A DNA stretch of 52,450 bases from DASQHY01 sp035602605 (GTDB taxonomy: Bacteria > Acidobacteriota > Terriglobia > Acidiferrales > UBA7541): positions 1 through 52,450 of the forward strand of contig DATNLZ010000004.1 of assembly GCA_035602605.1 (NCBI GenBank), read 5' to 3'. The notes beneath the pieces are model-generated. The model did no database searches and was not told the origin of the DNA. It worked only from the letters and a program-made list of their open reading frames with translations. Every line of letters starts with the position of its first letter. Within the stretch, counting starts at the first letter, position 1. Both the position numbers and the translations under genes were made by a program. This document shows positions 26,408 through 35,508 of this stretch, piece by piece.

Positions 26408-27313
26408 CTAGTCAGCTCCTGGAGACTTGAAGGCGCGGGCGGCCGATTCCCGCCTGCGGAAAACCAAAAAGGCGGCTACCAAGGCTGCCACCACCAAGAT
26501 CCCGCCAGCGCGCACCAGGCGCAGAATCATCGTGCTGTAGCGGCCCGTCGCTGGGTCGTACGCGTAACAGAACAGCACCAGACGGTCAGCGGGAGTGCCG
26601 ATTTTCCCTGCGGAAGCTTCCACCAGGCCCAGGCGAATGTCTCGCGGGGGAAAATCAATGCCGAAGAAATAGCGCGAAATTTTGCCATCGCGGGTCAGGA
26701 TGAGGATACCGCTGGCGTGGGCGAAGAGGTTTTTTTGCGCGTCGAACGCGTAGCGAAAGTTTGCGGCGCGGGTAAGCGCATCGATCGACCCTTGCCCGCC
26801 GGTCAGGAAATGCCAACCCGCGGAAGATCCCGCGCGGCCATAGCGCTCGATGGCATCCTGTTTCTTCCGGGCTGCCATTTCGTGGGTCTCGCGAGCATCA
26901 AAGCTCACCAGCACAACTTCATATTCCCTGCCAGCGGTGAAGGAAATCATCTTGAGGGCGCCGATGAGCGAAACCTGAATCTGGTTGCAGAGCATCGGGC
27001 AGCGGTAATAAACAAACGCGAGCAGGACAGGTTGGCCATGGAAATAATCGCCAAGACGAACGGCGCGCCCGGCCTCGTCGCGGAATACCAGGTCGAGCGG
27101 CAACGGCGCTGCAAGTTGCGGGTCGAATCCTACGTTTTGCAGAGCCGGGGGAAGGCCTCGAGGGCCAATATCCTGCGGAACTTCTTGCGCCGCAAGGGGC
27201 GCGGTTAGCGAGCAGAGGGTGAGAGCGGCCGCGCAGGCAAGGGTCAGAAGCGCGCGCGGGCCACCGAGCGAGCGGTGAATGGCCCGTTTGCTTTTGCAAA
27301 AGCTCGATCTCAT
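26408..27313 (-). CDS. SCO1/SenC family copper chaperone
   Basis: A 301-residue thioredoxin-fold protein that delivers copper to, or reduces, the CuA site of subunit II, encoded just downstream. It has a signal peptide (about 43 residues), the copper-binding CPMLC (Cys105, Cys109) in AFVYYRCPMLCNQIQ, and the distal histidine in FAHASGILIL. Unusually it ends with a C-terminal membrane helix (GGILVVAALVAAFLVF) followed by arginines, so it is tail-anchored at the periplasmic face. The ATG overlaps the stop of the preceding gene (27310-27313). Confidence 0.92.
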   Translation of the reverse strand: MRSSFCKSKRAIHRSLGGPRALLTLACAAALTLCSLTAPLAAQEVPQDIGPRGLPPALQNVGFDPQLAAPLPLDLVFRDEAGRAVRLGDYFHGQPVLLAFVYYRCPMLCNQIQVSLIGALKMISFTAGREYEVVLVSFDARETHEMAARKKQDAIERYGRAGSSAGWHFLTGGQGSIDALTRAANFRYAFDAQKNLFAHASGILILTRDGKISRYFFGIDFPPRDIRLGLVEASAGKIGTPADRLVLFCYAYDPATGRYSTMILRLVRAGGILVVAALVAAFLVFRRRESAARAFKSPGAD

Positions 27314-27792
27314 TTTTTCCCAACCGCTTTAGGCGACGGCTTAGGTTGCTGCGGCTGGGATTGCCGACCCAGCCCCTTGGCGACGATGAGTTTCATCGCT
27401 TCTTCTATGGGTATGCGCGCGATGCCTTGGTTTTCGTCTACCCAGCCGAAACTGCTCAGATCCTTTTCGGTATGGCTGCGCATTTCACGAAGATCCTGCT
27501 GCGGGTCATTCGCATGGCCGATGACGCCCTGAAGACGCGGCTCAGGGGGCCTCTGTTTTTCAATGCCCTGACGAAGCGGCGAAGCAGGAGCATCAAAACG
27601 CGCGGTGCGCGATTCGATCAGCCGGAGGCAGCCCCACGCGCTCAGGAACGCAACGGCTAGGCCCAATGCCAGATACAACAAAAATGCCAAGACGCTGCCG
27701 GGTCGGACGTCGCTGCGGTCGTAGGCCACATCCTCATGAACAAGTCCTTTATCGCCGGGTGCGTGCGGCGGGACGCGGGGACTAGTGCTCAT
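27310..27792 (-). CDS. Single-TM protein of unknown function in the ACIII-caa3 operon
   Basis: A 160-residue protein with one strong transmembrane helix (SVLAFLLYLALGLAVAFLSAWGCL, about 33-56), a short N-terminal tail and a roughly 100-residue soluble part ending in a Pro/Gln/Lys-rich tail. The recognisable stretch is DLREMRSHTEKDLSSFGWVDENQGIARIPIEEAM; it has no cofactor motif. It overlaps actF upstream and the SCO gene downstream, each by ATGA, so it is made in step with them. It is likely an assembly factor or small subunit of the complex. The sequence gives no basis for calling it ActG. Confidence 0.75.
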   Translation of the reverse strand: MSTSPRVPPHAPGDKGLVHEDVAYDRSDVRPGSVLAFLLYLALGLAVAFLSAWGCLRLIESRTARFDAPASPLRQGIEKQRPPEPRLQGVIGHANDPQQDLREMRSHTEKDLSSFGWVDENQGIARIPIEEAMKLIVAKGLGRQSQPQQPKPSPKAVGKK

Positions 27793-28964
27793 CGGTGTTC
27801 CTCGTGCGCGATGGCCTGGGCCAGCTCCGGATCACCCAGCGGCAGCAGCGGGCGTCGCTGCAATTGCCACGCAAAATAGGCCAGCCAGAGACCCCCGATG
27901 GCCACCGGGGTCAGCACGTCCAAGGCATGGATGCGAAAGGTTTGCGGTGAAAATTCAGGCGCTGTCATCCAGAATAAATCTAGCAGCCGCATCAAAACAA
28001 TCGCGATCGCCAAACGGGGCAAGATGCTGGCGCTGCGCTTCAAGTCCCGCGAAAGCAAAAGGAAAAATGGGAGCACGAAATGAAACAATAAAATCAGAAC
28101 GGCCAGGGCGCCCCATCCGCCACGCAGCCGCTTCAAATAAAACGGAATCTCTTCCGGCAAATTACCGGCCCAGATAATCAGAAGCTGCGAAAATGCAAAA
28201 TAGGCCCACAGCATGACAAAAGCCAGCAGCAGTTTGCCCAAATCATGCAAGTGGCGCGGCTGCAGGATGCCGGACATCGGCGCGCTTCGGGCCAGAAGTG
28301 CGGCTACCGCGATCATCAGGGCCATCGCCGAGACCACCTGGCCGCCCACGAACAGGAACCCGTAAATCGTGGAATACCAGTGCGGGGAGATGGACATAAC
28401 CCAGTCGACGGCCGCCAAGGTCATCGTGAAAACATAGAGAATCATTCCCGGGCCGCTCAGCAATTGGAGCTTGCGGCGCAGGCCTGGGTCGGCGGAGTCA
28501 TCTTGCTGTGACGACCAGCTATTCATATACATCATTAAGACCAGCCAGATGGCCAAGTAAATTGCCGCGCGGGTCAGGAAGCCGGGGATGGTCAGGTAGC
28601 TCATCTGGAAGCGGGAAAGCGGCCTTTCCATAGGGCCGGTCCAAATGTAAATCTTGCGCAGCCCGAGCGTGAGGGGCAAAAACAGAATCGCCAGAAGCGG
28701 CAGCGTGCGTGTCGCCGATTCGAGCGGGCGGCGAATGACGATGCCCCAGTGGCCTCCGGATAAATGCTGGAGCATGAGCAGACCGAGAGAACCAAGCGCG
28801 AACCCCAGCGCGAATAAGTAGCCGACCAGATACGAACGGAAAAATTGCGCCGGATTCATAAGTGCGCCGCCGAGCGTAAGCACCAGTGCAATGACGCCAA
28901 CAATCATGGCGCGCTGTTGCAGACGGCTGATGCTCGGGGGCGCCCGGTACGTTTGCGTATTCAT
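27789..28964 (-). CDS. actF: Alternative complex III subunit ActF (quinone-site membrane subunit)
   Basis: A 391-residue polytopic membrane protein with about ten helices, matching the second NrfD-like integral subunit of alternative complex III. The opening ALVLTLGGALMNPAQFFRSYLVGYLFALG and GLRKIYIWTG fit this family. ActC and ActF are the two proteins that form the quinol side of the complex. It overlaps actE by four bases (28961-28964) and the unnamed gene downstream by four. Confidence 0.9.
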   Translation of the reverse strand: MNTQTYRAPPSISRLQQRAMIVGVIALVLTLGGALMNPAQFFRSYLVGYLFALGFALGSLGLLMLQHLSGGHWGIVIRRPLESATRTLPLLAILFLPLTLGLRKIYIWTGPMERPLSRFQMSYLTIPGFLTRAAIYLAIWLVLMMYMNSWSSQQDDSADPGLRRKLQLLSGPGMILYVFTMTLAAVDWVMSISPHWYSTIYGFLFVGGQVVSAMALMIAVAALLARSAPMSGILQPRHLHDLGKLLLAFVMLWAYFAFSQLLIIWAGNLPEEIPFYLKRLRGGWGALAVLILLFHFVLPFFLLLSRDLKRSASILPRLAIAIVLMRLLDLFWMTAPEFSPQTFRIHALDVLTPVAIGGLWLAYFAWQLQRRPLLPLGDPELAQAIAHEEHR

Positions 28965-29512
28965 TTCGCGGCGCCTCGCGGAACCAGGTTTTCTCTCACG
29001 GCCGGCGGCAATTCGGCGAGGGACGCATGCTGACTCAATTGCAGCGCGCGGATGTAGGCAACGATGGCCCAGCGATCGCGCGGGGGAATCTGCGCAGCAT
29101 AATCAGGCATGGCCCCGAAGCCATTGGTCATGACATCGTAGAAATAACCGTTGGGCGCTTGCCGCAGCCGGTCCAGGTGATAGGAGGACGGACGACGGAA
29201 ACCTCGTTGGACCACCATTCCGTTGCCGTCGCCGAGAGTGCCGTGGCAGACACTGCAAAAAATGTGGTACCGCTCGGCGCCGCGCTCGAGCAGATCTTGG
29301 GTCACGGGCAGCGGGAAGGCACTGGAATCTTTTGGCAAGGCCAGGGCGTCCTCGTCCAGGCTGCCGCGCGCAACCGTGCCATCGACCAGTGGCCGCTCCG
29401 AGCGCCCATCCTCGAAAAAAGCCGCGGGCGAAAGCGCTCGCTGCTTCGGCTGACTGGCCATGTCCTGGCGACAACCGCCCGCTGCCAAGGCCCACGGCAG
29501 CAGGAGAGCCAA
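28961..29512 (-). CDS. actE: Alternative complex III subunit ActE (monoheme cytochrome c)
   Basis: A 183-residue monoheme cytochrome with the site CSVCHG and a probable Met ligand in GFGAMPDYA. The N-terminus reads ALLLPWALAAGGC, a lipoprotein-like signal, so Cys13 may be lipidated and the heme placed at the periplasmic face. ActE passes electrons out of ACIII. The start is uncertain: the only near in-frame start is TTG at 29512, without a Shine-Dalgarno. An ATG at 29543 opens MPRLLRG and then stops; joined with a one-base shift it would give a textbook lipoprotein signal, so the true start may be there. Confidence 0.88.
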   Translation of the reverse strand: MALLLPWALAAGGCRQDMASQPKQRALSPAAFFEDGRSERPLVDGTVARGSLDEDALALPKDSSAFPLPVTQDLLERGAERYHIFCSVCHGTLGDGNGMVVQRGFRRPSSYHLDRLRQAPNGYFYDVMTNGFGAMPDYAAQIPPRDRWAIVAYIRALQLSQHASLAELPPAVRENLVPRGAAK

Positions 29513-29561
29513 CCCCAGCTTAGCCGCGCAACAGGCGTGGCATCGGATTTTTGCGGAAACG

Positions 29562-30119
29562 TTAATTTTCGACCTCGTTGACGTCGTGAGCGTTCAGGCT
29601 CTCGAGGAATTTCTCCGTCGCCACGCGATCAAATTTCGGGTCGCGCGCTTCGATGCACAGAAAAAATCGGTCGTTGGACGCCAGCGCAAAACGCGGCGCG
29701 TTGAAAACCGGATGATGCGGCATAGGCAACTTATTGAGCGCGAGCATGCCCAGCACCGCGAAGATCGCGGCGCCCAGCACGGTCATCTCAAACGTTACGG
29801 GAATAAACATCGGCCAGCTGTTGAGCGGGCGCCCGCCAACGTTGAGCGGATAATCCATCGCGGCCATCCAGTACTGCATGAAGTAGCCGCCTGCGCCGCC
29901 CAGGATGCCCCCGATGAGCGTGAGCAAGGGTACATTCGAGCGACGAAAGCCCAGCACTTCGGCGAGCCCTTCGACGGGGAAAGGCGTGTAGGCATTCACA
30001 TATTGGAATCCCGCGGCGCGGCAGCGTTCGGCAGCGGCGACCAGCTGCGCGGTGCTGTCGAATTCCGCCATCAGGCCGTATATGCGTGGGAGCCCGCGAG
30101 TGTGCGTGGATGCTTGCAT
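29562..30119 (-). CDS. actD: Alternative complex III subunit ActD (DUF3341)
   Basis: A 185-residue membrane protein matching the DUF3341/ActD family. The N-terminal cytoplasmic part (YGLMAEFDSTAQLVAAAERC, then YVNAYTPFPVEGL) is characteristic, and two helices (about 68-82 and 107-128) follow, with a soluble C-terminal part (DRFFLCIEARDPKFD). It has no cofactor and is a structural subunit. Its ATG overlaps the actC stop as TAATG (30117-30121). Confidence 0.92.
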   Translation of the reverse strand: MQASTHTRGLPRIYGLMAEFDSTAQLVAAAERCRAAGFQYVNAYTPFPVEGLAEVLGFRRSNVPLLTLIGGILGGAGGYFMQYWMAAMDYPLNVGGRPLNSWPMFIPVTFEMTVLGAAIFAVLGMLALNKLPMPHHPVFNAPRFALASNDRFFLCIEARDPKFDRVATEKFLESLNAHDVNEVEN

Positions 30120-31507
30120 TATTTCTTGTCGCTGCTTTGTGTTCCGGCTACCAGCTCACGCATCTCGGTAATGGAAATGACCGGCAGGAACCGCAGGAAA
30201 AGGAACAATAACGCCAAGAACAGGCCGATCGTTCCGGCGAACATGGTCCAATCCCAGATCCTGGGGCTGTACATGCCCCACGCCGAGGGCATGAAGTCGC
30301 GATGCAAACTGACAACCACGATGACGAATCGCTCGAGCCACATGCCGATATTCACGATGATGGACATCACGAACAATGCCAATACGCTCGTGCGCACCCT
30401 GCGAAACCACAGAAACTGCGGGGCTATGATGTTGCAGGCGATGAGCGCCCAATAAAAAAGGCGGTACGGACCGGCCAGGCGATTGAGCGAAAGGAAAATT
30501 TCGTAAGTATTCCCTCCATACCAGGCCATGAAAAATTCCACGATGTAGCCGTACCCGACGATCAGGCCGGTGGCCAGCATCACCTTGGCCATATTCTCCA
30601 AATGGCGCATGGTGATGAAATCCTCCAACTTGTAAATCGCGCGCAGCGGAATCGCCAGCGTCAGAACCATCGCAAATCCTGAATAGATGGCGCCGGCAAC
30701 AAAGTAAGGCGGAAAAATCGTGGTGTGCCAACCGGGAACGATCGCCACTGCGAAGTCCAGGCTGACGACGGTGTGCACCGAAACCACCAGCGGTGTCGCC
30801 AGACCGGCGAGCAGCAAATACGCCGACTGATAGCGGTGCCAATGTCGGGCCGAGCCGCGCCAGCCCATCGCCAGCATGCCGTACGTTTTTTGCCTGGCGC
30901 GCGATGTTGCGCGGTCGCGCAGCGTGGCAAAGTCCGGGATCAGACCGACAAACCAAAACATCAAAGACACCGTGAAGTAGGTGGAGACGGCGAAGACGTC
31001 CCAAACGAGCGGGCTGCGAAATTGCGGCCAGATGCCCATCGTGCTGGGGTACGGGAACATCCAGTAGGCGTACCACGGCCGCCCGGCGTGGAGCAGCGGG
31101 AACAGGCCGGCACAGGCGACCGCAAACAACGTCATGGCTTCGGCAAAGCGATTGATGGAGGTGCGCCATTTCTGATTGAGCAAAAGAAGAATCGCGGAGA
31201 TCAGCGTGCCGGCGTGGCCGATGCCAATCCACCACACAAAATTGACGATCGCGAAACCCCAGCCGACCGGAATATTGATGCCCCAGATGCCCACGCCGAC
31301 AGCAATCAGATAAGAAATCGTATAAAACAGCATCATGACCATAAGGAACGAAACACCGAAACCGAGCCACCAGCCGCGCGTCGTCGGGCGGGTCAGCACG
31401 ATGGCGCTGATTTTCTCGGTGACCGATCCGTAGGTGTATCCGGGTTCGAGGACCGGCGTGCCGCGCCGGGTACCAACGCTCTGGTCTGCGGGCAAACCGG
31501 CGCTCAT
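30119..31507 (-). CDS. actC: Alternative complex III subunit ActC (NrfD-like quinol subunit)
   Basis: A 462-residue NrfD/PsrC-family membrane protein with about ten helices. It opens with ISAIVLTRPTTRGWWLGFGVSF, and features GIGHAGTLISAILLLLNQKWRTSINR and LHAGRPWYAYWMFPYPST, which are typical of ActC. It binds quinol next to the iron-sulfur subunit ActB and is thought to start electron transfer. The ATG overlaps the actB stop (31504-31507). Confidence 0.95.
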   Translation of the reverse strand: MSAGLPADQSVGTRRGTPVLEPGYTYGSVTEKISAIVLTRPTTRGWWLGFGVSFLMVMMLFYTISYLIAVGVGIWGINIPVGWGFAIVNFVWWIGIGHAGTLISAILLLLNQKWRTSINRFAEAMTLFAVACAGLFPLLHAGRPWYAYWMFPYPSTMGIWPQFRSPLVWDVFAVSTYFTVSLMFWFVGLIPDFATLRDRATSRARQKTYGMLAMGWRGSARHWHRYQSAYLLLAGLATPLVVSVHTVVSLDFAVAIVPGWHTTIFPPYFVAGAIYSGFAMVLTLAIPLRAIYKLEDFITMRHLENMAKVMLATGLIVGYGYIVEFFMAWYGGNTYEIFLSLNRLAGPYRLFYWALIACNIIAPQFLWFRRVRTSVLALFVMSIIVNIGMWLERFVIVVVSLHRDFMPSAWGMYSPRIWDWTMFAGTIGLFLALLFLFLRFLPVISITEMRELVAGTQSSDKK

Positions 31508-34500
31508 CGCTTCTCCGGCGTTTCCAGTTCAGGATTCGGATTGCGTACTGCGGCCAGATACGTGGTGCGCGGGCGGGTATTCAGATCAGCCAGTAGTGCG
31601 TAGTTGCGCGGCTGGGCTTTCAGCTTGGCCACGCGGCTATGGGGATCGTTGGCATTCCCAAAAATGATCGCTTCGGTCGGACACGACGCCTGGCACGCGG
31701 TGACAATCTCGCCATCGCGAATCTCACGGTTTTGTTTCTCGGCCTCCATGCGCCCGGCATTAATGCGCTGCACGCAATAGGTACACTTCTCCATCACCCC
31801 GCGGCTGCGCACCGTGACCTCGGGATTGCGCAGCAGCTTGAGCGAAGGGGTCTCCCAATCGGCAAAGCGTAGAAAATTAAATCGCCGCACTTTATACGGA
31901 CAATTATTCGAACAGTAGCGCGTGCCGATGCAGCGGTTGTAAACCATGTCATTCAGGCCCTCGGCGCTGTGCACCGTTGCGCCCACCGGACAAACTTCTT
32001 CGCAAGGCGCGTTTTCACATTGCATGCAGGGCACCGGCTGAAAATAGGTTGCCGGAGTATCGATGTCCCCTTCGAAGTAGCGGTCAATGCGAATCCAATG
32101 CATTTCGCGGCCGCGCATCACTTGTTCTTTGCCGACAACCGGGATGTTGTTCTCCGACTGGCACGCCACAACGCAAGAATTGCAGCCAATGCAGGCGTTC
32201 AGATCAATGGCCATGCCCCAGGCGTAGCCGGCATACTGGTATTCTTTGTAGAGCGAGAGCGATTTCGGCGGCGCGTCTTCATCGCCGAACTTGGGATCTT
32301 TGTGAAACTCCGCTAGTGTTGTTCCGCGGATCAAATTGCGGCCGCTTTCCATGTTGTAGTGAGCCTGCGTGCAAGCAAGCGGATAGCGTGCACCAGTCTT
32401 GCGGAGCGCAGCGCCAGAAGCTGACCATAAACCAGACGACGCCCGCACCGCATAAGCGTTGAAGCCCTTTTGTATGCCCACACGGCCGGGGCGCCAGCGG
32501 CCATAGCCGAGGTGCAGGGTGACCGTTGCTTCCGCCTGTCCCGGCAGAATCCAAGCCGCCGCGGTAACTTTGCTGCCATTCACATCCAGCTCGATGACCT
32601 CCGACAGGGTTTGCCCATGCTCCCCGCCGGTGGCCGCGACGCGTTGCTGCAAGCCCATTTTTTGAGCGCTGGCCGGGCTGACGATGGCGGCGTTATCCCA
32701 AGTCAGTTTGGTAACCGGCTTCGGCGTTTCCTGCAGCCAGCCGTTGTTTGCGAAGCGGCCATCGTAAATTGCCGGGTCGGGACGAAACACAACCTCCCAT
32801 GGTGCGCCGCCAGATCTTGCTTGTGCCGCGCTGCCGATCGCTCGAGAGGAACTAGCCACTTTCGCCGCAACATGGAGCGGAGCGAAAGCGGTTCCCGCGA
32901 TCACTCCGTCATGCAGCGATTTTCGCCACGGCTTCTCAAAATCGGAACCCCCCGCTCGCGATTTCCAGTACTCACGAACGATTTCGTAGCTGGTTCGGCT
33001 GGGCTGGTCACTAAACGCGCCGAGCACTTCGTGCGCCGTCTTGCCATGATACAGCGGCGCAATCAAGGGCTGGATGACGCTGGCGGTGCCGTCATAGGCG
33101 CGCGTATCGCTCCAGGATTCCAGGAAATGCGCTTCGGGAATATGCCAATGGCAGAGTTGCGAAGTTTCGTCTTCAAACAGAGCCAGATGAATGCGCGTGC
33201 GAACGTTTTTCAAGAGCTCGGCAAATTGAAAATCCGCGGGAGCATCGTAGACCGGGTTGCCGCCAAGGATGAGCAGCAGCTCCACGTTCCCGGCCTTCAT
33301 GTCGTTTGTTAATTCGCGAAGCGACTCGAGCTGATTCGTTGGCCCGGCTTCCACCGGCTCGGTGTAGAGTACGGTTGCGCCTACGTTAGCAAGGCTCTGA
33401 TTGATGGCGTGGGCCATGGCATGAACAGCCGCAGGTTGATGCTCGCCGGCAATGACCAGACTCTTACCGCGGTACTTTTGCAGATCATGGGCTACGGCAG
33501 AAGCCCAGCGATTTTTTTCTTCGCTGCCACTGTTCTTACCTGTGTCGGATAGGCGACCCGAAGTCAACTGGCTATGAATCCATTCCGCGAGCTCGGACAC
33601 CTCGCTCGCGCGAACCGCCAGCCGATGGTCGGCACTCGCGCCGGTAACCGAGGGCGTCGGCTCAGCGACATACAGCCGATTCATTCCCCCGGGCACATCA
33701 GGCCTGCGGCGACGCGCAAATTCACGCGCATATCGAATCCCGCCCGGCCCGCTGGCCAGGAAATCCGCATCCAGCGAAACAATGACGTCGGCTTTGTCGA
33801 CCCGATAGATCGTATTGACATAGCGACCGAAAGCCAGCCTTGCGCCTTCGCGCGCTCCGTCGGAACCGGCCGGCTCCCACTGATGCCACCTTGCGTCCGG
33901 AAATTGCGCGAGCAACGATTGCAATTGATCTCCGAGCGTCGGCGAGATCACGCTTCCGGTCAGCACCCGGAATCGCGCGCCCTTGGTGGACTTCAGTGCT
34001 TCGACAACGACACGCGCCTCCGCGAGAAACGAAGACCACGCGCGGATGTCGCCCAAATGGGTTAGCACCTGGGAACGATCAGGATCGTAGAGTTCTAGAA
34101 CCGCAGCCTGCGCGAACACATCGGTAGCGCCGAGACTGCCCGGATGATCGGGATTGCCTTCAATTTTTGTCGGCCGGCCTTCATGACTTTCGACCAGCAG
34201 CCCTATCGCCGATGCCCCGAGGGGCATCGCCGTGGCGAAGTACAGGGCCTTGCCGAGCGTCATCCCTTCCGGTGTGCGCACATAAGGGACAATCGTCTCG
34301 GAAGGTTTGCGGGCGCAGCCGGCGCTAAGCCCTCCCAGAGCCAGCGAAGCCGCCATCAATTTGAGAAAATCGCGGCGGCCGACAGCGTCCGCTTCGGGCC
34401 ACTCGGAGGCCTGCCGCGGAAATTCGCGATGAAGTAATTCCGTAAATTGTGGATCGAGCGAAAGCTCCTCCAGGCTGCGCCAATAGGTTTTGCCGGTGGT

Positions 34501-34590
34501 GTGGCGCAGCCGCTCCCGAGCCGCATGGAGGTCCAGCGGCTGGCCGGCCGCCGGATGTCCTTCGCGCTTGTTGTGTTTCGAGCAGTCCAT
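31504..34590 (-). CDS. actB: Alternative complex III subunit ActB (Tat-variant molybdopterin-like plus 4Fe-4S)
   Basis: A large 1028-residue periplasmic subunit. A MoCo_extend-type head (YWRSLEELSLDPQFTELLHREFP) precedes a Tat motif RRDFLK (72-77), a hydrophobic stretch and a cysteine. A molybdopterin-oxidoreductase-like domain follows; ActB homologues have lost the cofactor. The C-terminal 260 residues carry ferredoxin-type clusters: CIGCNSCVVACQ, CMQCENAPCEEVCP, CIGTRYCSNNCPYKVRRF and CTYCVQR with CQASCP. These make the wire from the quinol site to the c hemes. A TTG at 34605 is an alternative start; I prefer the ATG at 34590. Confidence 0.95.
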   Translation of the reverse strand: MDCSKHNKREGHPAAGQPLDLHAARERLRHTTGKTYWRSLEELSLDPQFTELLHREFPRQASEWPEADAVGRRDFLKLMAASLALGGLSAGCARKPSETIVPYVRTPEGMTLGKALYFATAMPLGASAIGLLVESHEGRPTKIEGNPDHPGSLGATDVFAQAAVLELYDPDRSQVLTHLGDIRAWSSFLAEARVVVEALKSTKGARFRVLTGSVISPTLGDQLQSLLAQFPDARWHQWEPAGSDGAREGARLAFGRYVNTIYRVDKADVIVSLDADFLASGPGGIRYAREFARRRRPDVPGGMNRLYVAEPTPSVTGASADHRLAVRASEVSELAEWIHSQLTSGRLSDTGKNSGSEEKNRWASAVAHDLQKYRGKSLVIAGEHQPAAVHAMAHAINQSLANVGATVLYTEPVEAGPTNQLESLRELTNDMKAGNVELLLILGGNPVYDAPADFQFAELLKNVRTRIHLALFEDETSQLCHWHIPEAHFLESWSDTRAYDGTASVIQPLIAPLYHGKTAHEVLGAFSDQPSRTSYEIVREYWKSRAGGSDFEKPWRKSLHDGVIAGTAFAPLHVAAKVASSSRAIGSAAQARSGGAPWEVVFRPDPAIYDGRFANNGWLQETPKPVTKLTWDNAAIVSPASAQKMGLQQRVAATGGEHGQTLSEVIELDVNGSKVTAAAWILPGQAEATVTLHLGYGRWRPGRVGIQKGFNAYAVRASSGLWSASGAALRKTGARYPLACTQAHYNMESGRNLIRGTTLAEFHKDPKFGDEDAPPKSLSLYKEYQYAGYAWGMAIDLNACIGCNSCVVACQSENNIPVVGKEQVMRGREMHWIRIDRYFEGDIDTPATYFQPVPCMQCENAPCEEVCPVGATVHSAEGLNDMVYNRCIGTRYCSNNCPYKVRRFNFLRFADWETPSLKLLRNPEVTVRSRGVMEKCTYCVQRINAGRMEAEKQNREIRDGEIVTACQASCPTEAIIFGNANDPHSRVAKLKAQPRNYALLADLNTRPRTTYLAAVRNPNPELETPEKR

Positions 34591-34630
34591 AACTTTGCGC
34601 GTCAATGACGCTGTATGTATTCCTTTACAT

Positions 34631-35290
34631 CTAGCGGTGGCACGTCGAGCAGCTTGTCAGGTCCCACTCGGCCCGAATTTTATAGTCCTTCGCGAGCTTT
34701 AATCCCTGTTCGATCTGGTTGGGCGGGGCTTTCCAGTCCATATTGAAAATCTGGTCCCGCGGCCGCAACACTCGCTCCGGATGGCGGTGGCACTCGAGAC
34801 ACCACTTCATTTGCAGCGAAGAGGCTTGCCATACGAGCGGCATCTGATTGACCTGGCCGTGGCAGCTCGAGCAACCAACACCTTTATTCACGTGAATGCT
34901 GTGATTGAAATACACAAAGTCCGCGAGACGATGCACCCTGGACCATTCGATGGATTTCCCGGTGCGGTAACTCTCGCGAACCGGCTCCAGATAGGGACTG
35001 TCGGCAAACAGTATCGAATGGCAATTCATGCAGGTTTTCGTTGGCGGAATGCCGGCAACGGCCGAAGTTTCAACGGAGGTATGGCAATAGCGGCAGTCAA
35101 TCCCGTCATCGCCCACATGATGTTTGTGGCTAAACTGAACGGGCTGCTCCTGGGGCACATTTTGATTGGTGGCATAAGGGGAGCGCGCGACGGCCGCAGC
35201 TACGGTGAGGGCCAACGCCGCCAAAAAAATGGCGGAAAACAGACTCACGCGGGAGATGGTGTTCGTGCTGCGGTGGAAAATCTGAGCCAT
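34631..35290 (-). CDS. actA: Alternative complex III subunit ActA (pentaheme cytochrome c)
   Basis: A 219-residue cytochrome anchored by an N-terminal helix (about 17-35). Five CxxCH sites can be counted: CRYCH (66-70), CMNCH (87-91), CSSCH, CLECH and CSTCH close to the C-terminus, matching the five-heme ActA family. It takes electrons from the iron-sulfur chain of ActB and passes them through ActE or directly to the oxidase. It opens the operon; actB starts 40 bases downstream of its end. Confidence 0.95.
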   Translation of the reverse strand: MAQIFHRSTNTISRVSLFSAIFLAALALTVAAAVARSPYATNQNVPQEQPVQFSHKHHVGDDGIDCRYCHTSVETSAVAGIPPTKTCMNCHSILFADSPYLEPVRESYRTGKSIEWSRVHRLADFVYFNHSIHVNKGVGCSSCHGQVNQMPLVWQASSLQMKWCLECHRHPERVLRPRDQIFNMDWKAPPNQIEQGLKLAKDYKIRAEWDLTSCSTCHR

Positions 35291-35462
35291 CGCGAATTCG
35301 CGCTGCGCGAGTAAGGACGTCGCGGGTCAAGCGGATAGCGACGAGGTTCCCAGGAGCGCGAACCGGAACCGTCAACGTTTCATCTTCCAACATATTTATG
35401 ATGATTGCAAATTGCGAAAGGTATTATGGAAATTTCAAACCCTACGAATGCTGCGAAGCCGA

Positions 35463-35484
35463 CCGGCAGCCAGACGGCTGCCGG
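35463..35484. other. Strong inverted repeat between actA and the next gene
   Basis: CCGGCAGCC (35463-35471) and GGCTGCCGG (35476-35484) form a perfect nine-base stem around a four-base loop. It lies just downstream of the 3' end of the minus-strand gene at 35509. No T-tract follows on either strand, so it may be an RNA end-protecting hairpin or a rho-dependent stop rather than an intrinsic terminator. Confidence 0.5.
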
Positions 35485-35508
35485 GGGTTGGTTGATGGAG
35501 ACGACCCT

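Noticed and set aside
30156..31370. A 404-codon minus-strand frame over actC
   Set aside because: actC in its frame matches the NrfD family throughout; the alternative is Arg/His-rich shadow translation.
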